The position numbers were made by a program, and so were the translations under genes. Of a stretch of DNA of 64,000 bases, positions 7,025 to 16,543 are shown in pieces; positions within the stretch are counted from its first letter, which is position 1; the number at the start of each line of letters is the position of its first letter. This DNA comes from Acidobacteriota bacterium (GTDB lineage: Bacteria > Acidobacteriota > Blastocatellia > HR10): the NCBI GenBank assembly GCA_030550025.1, contig JAUQQC010000003.1, positions 163,464-227,463 of the forward strand. Reading direction: 5' to 3'. Under the pieces are notes generated by a model that saw only the letters and a program-made list of their open reading frames with translations, was not told the DNA's origin and searched no databases.

Positions 7025-8572
7025 TCACCGCGCGCCGTAATGCTCGAACCACACGGATTCGCCCGTCCCCAACTCCACCGCGTCGTCGAAGAGGGTGCTG
7101 GGGAGTCGGAAGCCCGAGCGCTCGAGTTTATCCGCGAACTTCGGGCGAATGCCCGTGGCGCGGAACCGACCGATCACGCGGCCGTCCTCAGCCACGCCCA
7201 ACCGCTCGAAGAAGAAGATCTCCTGCATAGCGATCACGTCCCCCTCCATCCCGGTGATCTCGCAGATGGAGACGATCTTGCGCGAGCCATCGCTCAGGCG
7301 CGCCGCCTGGATGATCAGGTTGATCGCCGAGGCGATCTGTTGCCGAATGGCGCGATCCGAAAGGTTCAGCCCGGCCATCGAGACCATCGTCTCCAAGCGC
7401 GAGAGCGCGTCGCGCGGGGAATTGGCGTGAATCGTCGTCAGACTCCCATCGTGCCCCGTGTTCATCGCCTGGAGCATATCAATGGCCTCGGGACCGCGCA
7501 CCTCACCGACGACGATGCGATCCGGACGCATGCGCAAGCTATTGCGCACCAGATCGCGCTGCGTCACCTCGCCCTTCCCCTCGATGTTCGGCGGTCGCGT
7601 TTCCAGCCGCACGACGTGTTCCTGCTGCAACTGCAATTCCGCCGAATCTTCGATCGTGATGATCCGCTCGTCGTTCGGGATGAAGGAGGAGAGGACATTG
7701 AGCAGCGTCGTCTTGCCGGCCCCGGTGCCGCCGGAGATGATGATGTTCAACCGGCACCTCACGCATCCTTCGAGCAGGTAGGCGATCTCCGGCGTCAACG
7801 TTCCCCGTCGGATCAACTCGTCAATGGTCGGACGGATCGTCCCGAATCGCCGAATGGAGAGGATCGGCCCATCAATAGCCAAGGGCGGGATGATCGCATT
7901 CACGCGCGAGCCATCCGGCAGTCGCGCGTCCACCATGGGCGAGGCCTCATCAATGCGCCGACCAACGCGCGAGACGATCCGATCAATGATCTGCATGAGA
8001 TGATCATTGTCTTTGAACTGCACGTCGGTGAGATAGAGCTTGCCGAAGCGCTCCACGTAGACTTGCCGATACGTGTTGACCAGGATATCTGAGATCGTCG
8101 GATCGTTCAGAAGCGGTTCCAGAGGACCGAGTCCGAACAGCTCATCGCGAATCTCGGCGATCAATCGCTCCCGCTCGGCCATACTGAGCGGCGTCGCCTC
8201 CGCCTCCAGCATGCGCTCGACGATCTGCGCGATTTGAGCTTGCAGGAGGCTCGGCTCGATCTTCTCCAACCGCGTCAGATCCAGCCGGTTGATCAGGTCC
8301 CGATGAATCTTCGTCTTCAGCGCCTGATATTCTTCCAGGCGCGCGGGCGCTGGCCGTCGCGTCCCCACCGGAGCATATCGAGGCTCCTCACTCCCCGAAG
8401 GTCCACGCTCGCGCGAGAACGCGGCCGATTCCTTCGACGGCTCGAAGGGGGCCACGCGCTCCACCTCCGAGGCCCGTCCCTCGCCCGATTCGCGCGCGTG
8501 ACCATTGGCCCCATTCCCCTCGGGCTCCATCGCCGGAGCGAACCGTCTTAAGCGATTCTTCAACACGCTCAT
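7025..8572 (-). CDS. tadA: Tad pilus assembly ATPase TadA/CpaF
   Basis: A 515-residue cytoplasmic secretion ATPase. The first 80 residues are polar and poorly conserved. The N-terminal domain follows, and then Walker A (GGTGAGKTT, 281-289), the Asp box with TIEDS (306-310), Walker B (RIVVGEVRG, 352-360) and the His box [11 protein letters not shown] (374-384). This order is diagnostic of CpaF-type ATPases, which power extension and often retraction of Flp pili. Its start overlaps the stop of tadZ by 4 bases, so translation is likely coupled. Confidence 0.95.
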   Translation of the reverse strand: MSVLKNRLRRFAPAMEPEGNGANGHARESGEGRASEVERVAPFEPSKESAAFSRERGPSGSEEPRYAPVGTRRPAPARLEEYQALKTKIHRDLINRLDLTRLEKIEPSLLQAQIAQIVERMLEAEATPLSMAERERLIAEIRDELFGLGPLEPLLNDPTISDILVNTYRQVYVERFGKLYLTDVQFKDNDHLMQIIDRIVSRVGRRIDEASPMVDARLPDGSRVNAIIPPLAIDGPILSIRRFGTIRPTIDELIRRGTLTPEIAYLLEGCVRCRLNIIISGGTGAGKTTLLNVLSSFIPNDERIITIEDSAELQLQQEHVVRLETRPPNIEGKGEVTQRDLVRNSLRMRPDRIVVGEVRGPEAIDMLQAMNTGHDGSLTTIHANSPRDALSRLETMVSMAGLNLSDRAIRQQIASAINLIIQAARLSDGSRKIVSICEITGMEGDVIAMQEIFFFERLGVAEDGRVIGRFRATGIRPKFADKLERSGFRLPSTLFDDAVELGTGESVWFEHYGAR

Positions 8573-9759
8573 CGTCCCCCTCCAAAGAGCGCACTGAAGA
8601 ACCTCCGTCCTGACTCCCCAGAAGAGGCCGATGCTGCTTCCATCGGTGCGACGAGCTTCGCCAACTCAATGAACTGCCGCACAAGCGGCGATTTCGATTC
8701 CGAAAGCACGACCGGCTTTCCCACGTTGATCGCCTCCCACGTCGCGCGCGCATCCTCGGCGAGGGTGAAGGCGATCTTCTGCCCCAAGACTTCCTCGATC
8801 TTCCCCAACGGCACCTCCTTGTTCTTGTAGCGGTTCAAGAGGAGTCGAATCTTCTCGGCCTCATAACCCATGCGCCGGAAGACCTCCAACCCCCGCTTCG
8901 TCGTGTAGAGCGAGACCAGATCCCCCAACGTCACCAGCAGAATCAAATCCGCGTGGTCCAATGCCGCGATCGTATGCGGATCCAGGATGTGCGGCGTATC
9001 CAGGACTATGTGGGCGAATTGCGTGCGCAGCAGCCCAAACGCCATCTCCAGATGCGCGGGGAAGATGTCATCGGCCTCCTCCGGTTTGAGCGGAGCGGCC
9101 AGATAATAGAACCCATCGGCGACCTTCGTCAGGAAGCTGCGCAAGAGCTGAATATCCAATCGCGCTTCGTTATGCGCGACGTCGGTCAGGGAATACGTCG
9201 GCTCGACCCCGAAGAAGACCGGCAGGCATCCGTACTGAAGATTAAGGTCCACAAGGACCGTCTCCTGATGCATGCGGCGTGCCAACGCGGCCGCCACGTT
9301 GACGGCGATCGTCGTCGTCCCGCTCCCCCCTCGGCTGCTATAGACGGCGATGACGCGCCCGGTGCGCGACCCCTGTCCTTCCCCCAAGAGCGCTTCCAAC
9401 CGTTCCAATACTTCCCGCAACTCCTGCGGATCGGGCGGCTGCATGAGGAACTCATGCGCGCCCGCGCGATAGGCGCGCACGATGGTCTCGCCTGCGCAGT
9501 GCTGACCCGTACAGAGGATCGCCGTATGCGGATACGCGCGACCGATCTCCCGCACCAGCTTGAGCGCCGCCGCCTCCTCCCCATCCACGATGATGACGGC
9601 TCCCTGCGGCTGCAACTGCTCGATCAATTCCACTGCCCGCTGATAATCCGCACTCTCGGCGATGACGTGTACGCGCCCAGTCGCCGCCAAATACGCGCGC
9701 GTCTCGCTCCGCACCTGCGCGTCTTTCCCGACCACGATGACGGAGATCGGGACAGGCAT
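8569..9759 (-). CDS. tadZ: TadZ/CpaE-like pilus localisation ATPase
   Basis: A 396-residue protein with two domains. The first 120 or so residues resemble a degenerate response-regulator receiver ([12 protein letters not shown], later [15 protein letters not shown]). The rest is a MinD/ParA-type ATPase with the deviant Walker [17 protein letters not shown] (Thr replaces the usual Lys), and a later switch region [10 protein letters not shown]. CpaE/TadZ proteins place the Tad machine, often at a pole. Loss of the signature Lys is common in TadZ proteins and suggests weak or absent ATP hydrolysis. Confidence 0.88.
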   Translation of the reverse strand: MPVPISVIVVGKDAQVRSETRAYLAATGRVHVIAESADYQRAVELIEQLQPQGAVIIVDGEEAAALKLVREIGRAYPHTAILCTGQHCAGETIVRAYRAGAHEFLMQPPDPQELREVLERLEALLGEGQGSRTGRVIAVYSSRGGSGTTTIAVNVAAALARRMHQETVLVDLNLQYGCLPVFFGVEPTYSLTDVAHNEARLDIQLLRSFLTKVADGFYYLAAPLKPEEADDIFPAHLEMAFGLLRTQFAHIVLDTPHILDPHTIAALDHADLILLVTLGDLVSLYTTKRGLEVFRRMGYEAEKIRLLLNRYKNKEVPLGKIEEVLGQKIAFTLAEDARATWEAINVGKPVVLSESKSPLVRQFIELAKLVAPMEAASASSGESGRRFFSALFGGGR

Positions 9760-9771
9760 CCCCTCCCCCTC

Positions 9772-11223
9772 CTATTTGTTCTTCTCCTCCTTGCGCACGG
9801 CCGGAGGGCGATGACCGAAGAACCCCTCGAGCCCCTGAAGCTCCCACCCGTTCTGCCCCGGCAGCGGTGGCAGCTGCTCCGGGCTCACGGGCTTGACGAT
9901 GTGCGCCGTGCAGATGAAGACCAGCTCGGTCTCATTGTTCACGTACCGCTGGCTGCGAAACAGATAGCCGAGGACCGGCAAAAACGAGAGCCCCGGAATC
10001 GGGCTTGCGATGCGCGTGACTTCGTTCGAGAGCAATCCGGCCAGTGCGAAGCTCTGCCCATCCTCCAGCTCGACGGTCGTCTTCGCCTTTCGATTCACCA
10101 AGCCGGGAATGCGCGTCCCGGCGATCGTGACGCCGCTGGTGAAATCCAGGGCGCTCACTTCCGGCTCCAGCTCCAAGCGAATGCGATCCCCTTCGACGAT
10201 CGTCGGCGTGAAGTTCAAGCGCACGCCAAATTCGCGAAATTGGATGGTGATGGCAATATTGCTCCCCGTCCCTTGCACGACCGGATAGGGGAATTCCCCC
10301 CCTGCCAAAAAACTCGCCTTCTGCCCGTTCAAGGCGATGATGTTCGGCTCCGCGAGCGTGCGAATGGCATTGCGCGATTGAAGCGCTCGGATGAAGGCGC
10401 CGGCCCCGCTGCTTCGCTGAAAGAGCGCGAGATTGACCATGTCGCTGAAGGTCATGTTGGCGACCCCGCCGACTAAACTGCCGAGCGGCGTGTGAAACAT
10501 GTTCGTCCCGATGAAGGCCGGCACGGCCTGCTGTGCGATCGTGTAATTGGCCCCCAATTCCTGCAGCGCGCGCCGATTCACCTCGGCGACGCGAACCTGT
10601 AAGAGAACCTGCTTGGTCGAAGCCGGCGCTGGCGCCAGGAGATTCACGACCTTCAAGCCCGTCCCCTCGAAGAGCTGCGCCACGCGCTCGGCGACTTTCT
10701 CCGAGGAGACCGTGCCGGAGAGGATCAGGCGATCCTCTACCGGTTCGATCGTGATCTGCTCCGAAGGGAGGAGTGCTCGCACGCGTCGGATCAACGGTTC
10801 GAGGTCCGCGCCGACCGTCACTTGAAAAAAGCCCGGCCGATCGGGATCTACATTGCTCCAGACGATGAGTGTGCAATGGCCGAGGCTCTTGGCGTTCACG
10901 AGCACTTGCGTGGGCGTCACGATCACCGCCTCGGCGATCTTCGGCTCGGAGATCGCCACTCGCTGCAATGTCTCGTCAAATTGCAGGAGCACGGAGCGAT
11001 TTGTGTAGAGGAGCATCTGAGCGGCCTGCTGCCGAATGTCGGCGAAACGCACGCGCAGCCCAGGCCCCTGTGCCAGAGCCGAAGCTTGGCCAAAGAGAAG
11101 GCTCGCGCTCACCAGGACCCCACACATCAGCCCGTGCAGAGCGCGACTCGACCGGAGGCTCCGAGCGATCCACCGATCGGTCATCCCCTCAAGAGACACA
11201 TGGCAGGTGAGTCGTCCCCTCAT
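9772..11223 (-). CDS. cpaC: Tad outer-membrane secretin RcpA/CpaC
   Basis: A 483-residue protein if started at ATG 11223, which has GGGGAGG 2 bases upstream; a GTG at 11256 is less likely. It has a signal peptide (SASLLFGQASALAQ), an N-terminal domain with VLLQFDETLQRVAISEP, BON-like and secretin N domains, and the secretin core with LAEPNIIALNGQKASFLAGGE and VEGDRIRLELEPEVS. It forms the outer-membrane channel through which the Flp pilus leaves the cell. It lies between cpaB and tadZ as in typical loci. Confidence 0.92.
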   Translation of the reverse strand: MRGRLTCHVSLEGMTDRWIARSLRSSRALHGLMCGVLVSASLLFGQASALAQGPGLRVRFADIRQQAAQMLLYTNRSVLLQFDETLQRVAISEPKIAEAVIVTPTQVLVNAKSLGHCTLIVWSNVDPDRPGFFQVTVGADLEPLIRRVRALLPSEQITIEPVEDRLILSGTVSSEKVAERVAQLFEGTGLKVVNLLAPAPASTKQVLLQVRVAEVNRRALQELGANYTIAQQAVPAFIGTNMFHTPLGSLVGGVANMTFSDMVNLALFQRSSGAGAFIRALQSRNAIRTLAEPNIIALNGQKASFLAGGEFPYPVVQGTGSNIAITIQFREFGVRLNFTPTIVEGDRIRLELEPEVSALDFTSGVTIAGTRIPGLVNRKAKTTVELEDGQSFALAGLLSNEVTRIASPIPGLSFLPVLGYLFRSQRYVNNETELVFICTAHIVKPVSPEQLPPLPGQNGWELQGLEGFFGHRPPAVRKEEKNK

Positions 11224-11277
11224 AGCCTCCCCTTCTCCGATGAAACGAGCCCCCACAGCCCGATCTTCGGCGCCTTC

Positions 11278-12147
11278 TCACTGAAACGTGATCGTCGTGC
11301 GCTCGCTTCCGCGAATCAATTCAATGATCGTGGCTTTGCTGAGCGTCTCCGGGCTCGGCGCTGTCTCCGTCTTCTTCTTGGTCGAGCGAGCGGTAGCTTG
11401 CGAGCTCCCCACCGTCATAGCTCTCGATCCCGCTTCCGCGCCCGCCCCGCGAAAGAGTGTCGCTTCGTCCACCCCTTTGGTCTGAACCATCTCGCGATCT
11501 ACCGTATTGCGCATGACCAGTTGCAACTTCCCGGCGTTGCTCGCGAGCGCGAGGATCTCCGCTTCTTCTGGCGTCACCTGCAGCGTGACCGTTTTCACCT
11601 CGATGGCCTGACCATCCTTCTGCGTCTCCATGCGTTGACCGCTGGCCAGGACCTTGACGTTTTGCAAGATCACGCGCGAGACGGCGTTCTGCCCCGCCCC
11701 TTCGACGACCGTCCCGACGACATCCACATAGGTGCCCGGAGCGACGAATCCCGCTACACCGATGACCTCATCCACTTTCACCGTCATCGCCCGCATGCCC
11801 GGGGGGATAATGGCCGGAAGCCCTGCTGCGGAGCCTTCGGGGGCTAAGCGGGTCTCGAGGATAGGTTCACCGGGGAAGATCTCGGCGATGGTGACTCGGC
11901 CGACGAGCTTCTCCACCTCAGTAAAGGTGCCCCGGGGAAGCAGAGATTCCGGCCACTCCGCGAGGTTCAGGTGTTCTGCCTTGATCTGCGTCCCCAAGCC
12001 GAGCTTCACGGCTGCGACGACAACCGGCTTCGTCTTTTGGCCCGCCTGCGCCGACGAACTGCCTTTCAGCGTACGGTGCACGAGCACAGCCGTGAGGAGG
12101 CCGAAGATCGCGGCAAGGCTTAAGACGATGAGAGCTTTTTTATGCAT
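11278..12147 (-). CDS. cpaB: Flp pilus assembly protein CpaB/RcpC (SAF domain)
   Basis: A 289-residue protein with one N-terminal membrane helix (residues 4-27). A SAF-type domain follows, with VVVAAVKLGLGTQIKAEHL and IFPGEPILETRLAP, then the RcpC-like part with IPPGMRAMTVKVDEVIGVAGFVAPGTYVDVV and VTPEEAEILALASNAGKLQLVMRN. CpaB proteins act in the periplasm beside the secretin. The C-terminal 60 residues are a low-complexity Ser/Thr/Lys tail. It begins 9 bases after the second TadE-like gene. Confidence 0.9.
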   Translation of the reverse strand: MHKKALIVLSLAAIFGLLTAVLVHRTLKGSSSAQAGQKTKPVVVAAVKLGLGTQIKAEHLNLAEWPESLLPRGTFTEVEKLVGRVTIAEIFPGEPILETRLAPEGSAAGLPAIIPPGMRAMTVKVDEVIGVAGFVAPGTYVDVVGTVVEGAGQNAVSRVILQNVKVLASGQRMETQKDGQAIEVKTVTLQVTPEEAEILALASNAGKLQLVMRNTVDREMVQTKGVDEATLFRGAGAEAGSRAMTVGSSQATARSTKKKTETAPSPETLSKATIIELIRGSERTTITFQ

Positions 12148-12156
12148 GCGCGCCTC

Positions 12157-12561
12157 CTATTCATGCAACATCGTCGAGACCCCGCGCACGGTGACCGCCC
12201 CGCTTCGTCCGATCATTCGGAACAGCGCGGAATCGAAGGGATAACGCACATCCACGGTCGTGGGCTCGCCCGTGCTCGCTCGAAGTCCGCTGACGGAGAT
12301 TTGCGCCCGCGCCGGATCGAGACTCCCATTCCGCAGCCATTCCCTCACGACGGCTTCCACCTCCGACTGAAAGCGCGTCGTCGGCAAGATCGCCATGCGC
12401 GCTCCCTCCCGCGCCGCCGTGACCACCACCTGTCGAACCATGAGGAACCGACCGAATTCCAGAGCGCCGACGACAAGCAGCATCGCCACCGGGAGCACGA
12501 GGGCGAATTCGGCCAATCCTTGCCCGCGCTCGCACCTCAGAGCTGCATTCGGCCCGCTCAC
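12157..12561 (-). CDS. TadE-like pseudopilin
   Basis: Start chosen at GTG 12561, which has AGGGAGG 6 bases upstream; the frame continues further upstream but that part overlaps the other TadE gene in another frame. The 134-residue protein has the prepilin-like motif RGQGLAEFALVLP followed by a hydrophobic helix, with the conserved downstream VTAAREGARMAI. TadE-type pseudopilins are processed by the prepilin peptidase and sit in the periplasmic part of the Tad machine. Confidence 0.85.
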   Translation of the reverse strand: MSGPNAALRCERGQGLAEFALVLPVAMLLVVGALEFGRFLMVRQVVVTAAREGARMAILPTTRFQSEVEAVVREWLRNGSLDPARAQISVSGLRASTGEPTTVDVRYPFDSALFRMIGRSGAVTVRGVSTMLHE

Positions 12562-12578
12562 CGTCGACCTCCCTCGCT

Positions 12579-12968
12579 TCAATATTTCATCACGCACTGC
12601 GCCCGCACGATCACCCCCTGCCCGCCGAAGAGGTGGCCGAAGAGGGTATCGAACGGGGAGTGGAATGCGTAGCTCACGGTAACGGTGCTCGGCACGTTCG
12701 GAGCGCCCGGCGTGGCCTCGACCGTGACGTCCGCCGTATTCAATCCGGCATCCTGACAAATGTCGAGGACGACGGCGCGCATCGCGGCCGCCGTCGCTCC
12801 AGCCCGCGTGCCGACCCGAGCTCCTTCCCGCGCGGCATTGGTGAGGACCTGATGGACATTGAGCGCCCACCCCAGGTGAACAAGCCCGACGACGACAAAC
12901 ACCAAAAGCGGCGCAAGAAGCGCCAGCTCCAAGACCGCCTGTCCTCGCATGCGGAATGCGCTCGCCAT
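12579..12968 (-). CDS. TadE-like pseudopilin
   Basis: A 129-residue protein starting MASAFRMRGQAVLELALLAPLL, where RGQAVLELAL is the prepilin-like cleavage and helix motif, followed by VLTNAAREGARVG, the conserved TadE block. The C-terminal part is a Thr/Val-rich beta region. It is similar in layout to the next gene downstream, so the locus has two TadE-type pseudopilins and no recognisable TadF or TadG. Confidence 0.85.
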   Translation of the reverse strand: MASAFRMRGQAVLELALLAPLLVFVVVGLVHLGWALNVHQVLTNAAREGARVGTRAGATAAAMRAVVLDICQDAGLNTADVTVEATPGAPNVPSTVTVSYAFHSPFDTLFGHLFGGQGVIVRAQCVMKY

Positions 12969-13001
12969 TTCTCCCCTCCGGCGGCCACTCGACGAGAGAG
13001 C

Positions 13002-13029
13002 ATGGGGCCCATCTCACGATGAGCCCCAT
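13002..13029 (-). repeat. Inverted repeat between flp and the first tadE gene
   Basis: Perfect 7-base arms (ATGGGGC at 13002-13008, GCCCCAT at 13023-13029) around a 14-base loop, 33 bases upstream of the TadE start. It has no T tract. It could form an RNA hairpin that reduces read-through from the pilin gene or protects the pilin mRNA 3' end. Nothing else is clear in 12969-13216 except this repeat. Confidence 0.35.
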
Positions 13030-13216
13030 TAACCGAATCGCATAGGACCTTCACCATCTCAACCAGGCGCACTAAAGGAGGAAGAGGCCATATGCACACT
13101 CAAAGAACATCCCGTAGGGGACGGGGACCATTGGCCGCGATCTTCCCCTCTCCCTCCTCCTTCGCGCCTGACAGCCGAACGCACGATGTCTTCTAGCCGC
13201 CCGCTGCGAACCGAAT

Positions 13217-13375
13217 TCAGAGTGTGGCGACGATTTGGTCGAACACACCCTCGATGCTATGGCCAAGGGACGTCAGCGCGGCGATGGCCGCGATGCTGAC
13301 GAGCACGAGGATCAGAGCGTATTCGGCCATGCCCTGCCCTTTCTCGTTCCGAATACGATTGAGCAACTCGATCAT
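13217..13375 (-). CDS. flp: Flp-type major pilin
   Basis: A 52-residue prepilin starting at ATG 13375, 6 bases after AAGGAGG; another ATG two codons earlier abuts the ribosome site and is less likely. It has a short basic leader (MIELLNRIRNEKG), the Flp cleavage motif G/QGMAEY, and a hydrophobic helix ALILVLVSIAAIAALTSLG. Cleaved Flp is the subunit of the Tad pilus, used for surface attachment and biofilm formation. It heads the minus-strand pilus operon and has its own promoter candidate upstream. Confidence 0.93.
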   Translation of the reverse strand: MIELLNRIRNEKGQGMAEYALILVLVSIAAIAALTSLGHSIEGVFDQIVATL

Positions 13376-13421
13376 ATCCATCCTCCTTCCCCAAAAGTTT
13401 TCGCGATCATCTCGCGCCCTC

Positions 13422-13449
13422 ATCTTAGCATCCCTTCACGGGGAATCAA
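13422..13449 (-). promoter_or_regulatory. Candidate sigma70-like promoter for flp
   Basis: Minus strand -35 TTGATT (13449-13444) and -10 TAAGAT (13427-13422) are spaced by 16 bases and lie 46 bases before the pilin ATG. The match is fair for a vegetative promoter. A second possible -35, TTGACG, lies further upstream near 13500 without an equally good -10. Confidence 0.4.
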
Positions 13450-13687
13450 TCGGATGAAGGGAGTAGATCGCCCGCGCGTGTAGCGTATTTTTCATGACCG
13501 TCAACCTGAGCACGCATCGTTCGCGAGTGCGCGAAGCGAGCGAAAAGCGAGAGGCGAGTGAATCCCCATTCCGCAAGCCCGTGCGCGCGGGCTCTCCAAT
13601 GCCTCTCACCGAGATGCGCGGGAGCCACGATTCGTGGTATTCTTTCCCTCTGCAGAAAGGACCAGAAACAGAAAGGGATCATCGCCG

Positions 13688-14902
13688 ATGCCATGGATCG
13701 TGAGAATGCTGCTATTGTTGTGCGCGAGCTTGCTGATCCTCTACGGATACGCGATCTGGCGGCTCGCCTGGGCGCTCGCACAATGGACCGGACAACCGGC
13801 TCGAAGATGGCAGAAGCGCCTGTGGCTTGTAGCCGCTCTGCTGAACCTCTATCCCATCGTCGCCATTGTGGGCTATGCGCTCGACGCTTCGTTCTGGCGA
13901 ATGGCGCTTCGCGGAGGGCATCCGATCGTGGATGCCTTCTTGACCTATCCCTTCTGGGTCGGACTGCTGGTGGCGGTTCAACTCTTCTTGAGCTTTCTGC
14001 TCCTGGACTTCGCTCGCGCACTCTCCCGCCTTTGGCGGCGGAACTGCGACGGATGGGTGGCCCGTCTGATGCTCGGCCTCAGTGTCATCGCTCTCATTTA
14101 CACGCCGATTCGCGCTTACCTGGATACGCGGCAGATTCGTGTGCGAGAGCAGGTGATCGTTTCGGAGAAGCTTCCCCCCGAGGCCGTCGAACTACGCATC
14201 GTTCATCTCTCCGACCTTCAACTGGACGCCCGGACGGACGCCTCTTTGGTGAAGCGTTACATCGAGAGGGCGAATGCCCTGCAACCGGACCTGGTCTTCT
14301 TCACGGGTGATCTGGTGACGTCTGGCACCGAATACATCGAACCGGCCGCCGCCTGGCTCGGTGCCGTGCGGGCTCGATACGGAGTCTACGCCTGTTTGGG
14401 CGATCACGACTATTGGGCCGATGCGCGCCGCATCCCGGAGAGCTTGAGTCGTCGTGGCGTCATCCTTCTCGATGATGCGTCGCGCTCGATACAAGCCGGA
14501 GCTGCAGCGGTACATCTCACCGGTGTGACGAACATCTATCGGCGGCGGCCTTCGCCGGAGACGCTCGCGCGCTTGGCCGCGGAGAAACCCGCCAGCCGCT
14601 TTTCGATCCTCATCGCGCATCAGCCCTCTCCGCCCCTGGTTCAGTGGGCGAAGGCGCAAGACTATGATCTGTTCCTGGCTGGGCACACCCATGGGGGGCA
14701 AGTCGCGCTCCCGTTCTTTGGATTTCGTCTGGCACTGGCTCGATTGGAGACGCCCTTCGTTTCCGGCACCTATGATGTGGGCACACTCTGGGTGAATGTG
14801 ACCAATGGCCTGGGTCTCACTTTCGCCCCGCTGCGATTTCATGCACCGGCGGAGATCGTCCTGCTTCGAATCGTCCCGCTGAGGGCAGGAAGCGCGAAGT
14901 GA
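13688..14902 (+). CDS. Membrane-anchored metallophosphoesterase
   Basis: A 404-residue protein starting MPWIVRM at 13688, after AAAGGGA. The first 150 residues hold four hydrophobic segments. Then a calcineurin-like phosphoesterase domain carries LRIVHLSDLQLD (metal site I; His is followed by LSDLQ rather than a second His), PDLVFFTGDLV, GVYACLGDHDYW (GDHD in place of the usual GNHD) and the final AGHTHGGQV. This is the layout of YkuE/YaeI-like membrane phosphoesterases. Substrate unknown: YaeI-type relatives act on UDP-diacylglucosamine or phosphodiester lipids, but this cannot be assigned here. It stands alone, transcribed away from the pilus locus. Confidence 0.85.
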   Translation: MPWIVRMLLLLCASLLILYGYAIWRLAWALAQWTGQPARRWQKRLWLVAALLNLYPIVAIVGYALDASFWRMALRGGHPIVDAFLTYPFWVGLLVAVQLFLSFLLLDFARALSRLWRRNCDGWVARLMLGLSVIALIYTPIRAYLDTRQIRVREQVIVSEKLPPEAVELRIVHLSDLQLDARTDASLVKRYIERANALQPDLVFFTGDLVTSGTEYIEPAAAWLGAVRARYGVYACLGDHDYWADARRIPESLSRRGVILLDDASRSIQAGAAAVHLTGVTNIYRRRPSPETLARLAAEKPASRFSILIAHQPSPPLVQWAKAQDYDLFLAGHTHGGQVALPFFGFRLALARLETPFVSGTYDVGTLWVNVTNGLGLTFAPLRFHAPAEIVLLRIVPLRAGSAK

Positions 14903-14978
14903 TGCGGTCCGAATGGAGACCGCGCGGCATTCTCCCACAATTCCCCTCCAAGTCCGTGTGAGTAGGTGGCCATCGCAT

Positions 14979-15002
14979 CTCTCCCCCAAAACCGAGGGAG
15001 AG
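14979..15002. repeat. Hairpin-forming inverted repeat after the phosphoesterase gene
   Basis: CTCTCCC at 14979-14985 and GGGAGAG at 14996-15002 form a 7-base stem with a 10-base loop, in the 262-base gap between the phosphoesterase and the amidohydrolase. There is no T tract, so terminator function is uncertain. The rest of the gap shows only the promoter candidate listed next. Confidence 0.3.
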
Positions 15003-15093
15003 GACCACATGGGTGTGTCCACTTCTTTGCCCAAAGCGATACGCGATCGCTCGCTCGGCGGGCCCAAGACGCGAGCGAGGACGGGTGGTTCTC

Positions 15094-15121
15094 TTGACTT
15101 GCTCGGGCCTCGTCATAAAAT
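15094..15121 (+). promoter_or_regulatory. Candidate promoter for the amidohydrolase operon
   Basis: TTGACT (15094-15099) and TAAAAT (15116-15121) are separated by 16 bases and lie 43 bases upstream of the amidohydrolase start. This is a good vegetative-type match. Confidence 0.5.
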
Positions 15122-15164
15122 CCTTCCTCCTGTGTCCATGGAAGCGAACAGAGGAGGGAGTCGC

Positions 15165-16526
15165 ATGATGAGATCGAAAGCTCTTGCGCTCACGTTTGTG
15201 GTCGGTTGCTCCACATGGAGTCTCGCCGGATCGCCCATGGAGTTGGGCGCGATGGTGCGTGCTTCGGGGGGTCAACCCCGCCCGATCGCTGTGCGGGCTG
15301 GCCGGCTGATTGACGTGAAGAACGGGCAAGTGCTGGAGAACGTCGTGATCTTGATCCGCGGCGAGCGGATCGAAGTTGTCGGGCGTGATGTCGCGATCCC
15401 GGCCGATGCGGAAGTGATCGACCTCAGTCGCCATACGGTGCTGCCCGGACTCATGGACATGCACACACATTTGACGGGCGATCCGAGCTTCGGCTATTCC
15501 GATCATCGGTTGCACGAATGGCCCGGGTACGCGGCGCTCATCGGGGCGAAGAATGCACGGCGAACGCTTCTGGCCGGATTCACGACCGTGCGCAACGTCG
15601 GCGCCGATGAATGGGCGGACGTCGCCCTGCGCGACGCGATCCGCAATGGGATCGTTCCCGGACCGCGGATGTACGTCTCGGCGCACGCCATCGGGATCAC
15701 TGGCGGGCACTGCGACACGAACGGCTACCGCCCGGATGCTTGGCCTGAGCCGGGGATCGAGCGTGGCATCGCCAACGGCGTGGATGAGGCGATCAAAGCC
15801 GTGCGGTATCAGATCAAGTACGGTGCCGATGTGATCAAGATCTGCGCGACTGGAGGGGTACTCTCGGCCGGCGACGCCGTGGGCGTTCCGCAGCTCACGT
15901 TCGAGGAGATTCGCGCCATCGTTCAAACGGCGGCGATGGCCGAGCGCCGCGTGGCTGCTCACGCGCATGGGACCGAAGGGATTAAGACGGCCATTCGCGC
16001 AGGCGTAGCTTCGATTGAGCACGGCTCGATGCTCGACGAAGAAGCCATTCGCTTGATGAAAGAACATGGGACCTATCTGGTGCCCACGCTCATGGCGTTC
16101 GAATCGGTTGTCGCCGGAGCGAGAAGTGGAAAGCTCGCCCCATGGTCGGCGAAGAAGGCGTTGGAGATCGAGCCGCATGCGCGCCGTTCGATTCAGATGG
16201 CCATTCGCGCGGGCGTCAACATCGCCTTTGGGACGGACGCCGGCGTCTTCCCACACGGAGAGAATGCGGATGAATTTCGGCTCCTCGTTCAGGCGGGCAT
16301 GACGCCGATCGAGGCCATCCAGAGCGCGACCGTGCACGCGGCGCGATTGCTCGGCGTGGAGAACGAACTGGGGACGATCGAGCCGGGGAAGCTCGCCGAC
16401 CTCATTGCCGTGCGAGGCGATCCACGGCAAGACATCACGCGGCTCAAGCAGGTGGACTTCGTCATGAAAGGCGGCATCGTCTATAAGCGCGACGGCGTGG
16501 AAGTCCCCTTCGTCCCGATGCGATGA
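15165..16526 (+). CDS. Exported metal-dependent amidohydrolase (imidazolonepropionase/Xaa-Pro dipeptidase-like)
   Basis: A 453-residue protein; start ATG 15165 (or 15168) follows GAGGAGGG, and the coding frame upstream of it is not protein-like. A signal peptide (LALTFVVGCSTWSLAG) leads to the amidohydrolase barrel. The metal site is LPGLMDMHTHL, the probable carboxylated Lys lies in GADVIKICATGG, further His ligands are in VAAHAHG and SIEHGS, and the catalytic Asp is in AFGTDAG. Family members hydrolyse dipeptides or cyclic amides in the periplasm. Substrate not identifiable. The SDR gene follows after 17 bases and may be co-transcribed. Confidence 0.88.
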   Translation: MMRSKALALTFVVGCSTWSLAGSPMELGAMVRASGGQPRPIAVRAGRLIDVKNGQVLENVVILIRGERIEVVGRDVAIPADAEVIDLSRHTVLPGLMDMHTHLTGDPSFGYSDHRLHEWPGYAALIGAKNARRTLLAGFTTVRNVGADEWADVALRDAIRNGIVPGPRMYVSAHAIGITGGHCDTNGYRPDAWPEPGIERGIANGVDEAIKAVRYQIKYGADVIKICATGGVLSAGDAVGVPQLTFEEIRAIVQTAAMAERRVAAHAHGTEGIKTAIRAGVASIEHGSMLDEEAIRLMKEHGTYLVPTLMAFESVVAGARSGKLAPWSAKKALEIEPHARRSIQMAIRAGVNIAFGTDAGVFPHGENADEFRLLVQAGMTPIEAIQSATVHAARLLGVENELGTIEPGKLADLIAVRGDPRQDITRLKQVDFVMKGGIVYKRDGVEVPFVPMR

Positions 16527-16543
16527 GGGAAGGAGAGCGTACG

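Noticed and set aside
8953-10476. 507-codon plus-strand frame opposite tadZ and the secretin gene
   Set aside because: Antisense shadow of two well-recognised pilus genes; high-GC third positions leave such frames open.
13092-13196. Plus-strand 34-codon frame with a strong AAAGGAGG site between flp and tadE
   Set aside because: The product is low-complexity (Ser, Pro, Arg) and lies inside a minus-strand operon; probably a chance purine-rich run.
14817-16430. 537-codon minus-strand frame opposite the amidohydrolase
   Set aside because: The plus-strand product has all amidohydrolase motifs; the opposite frame has none.
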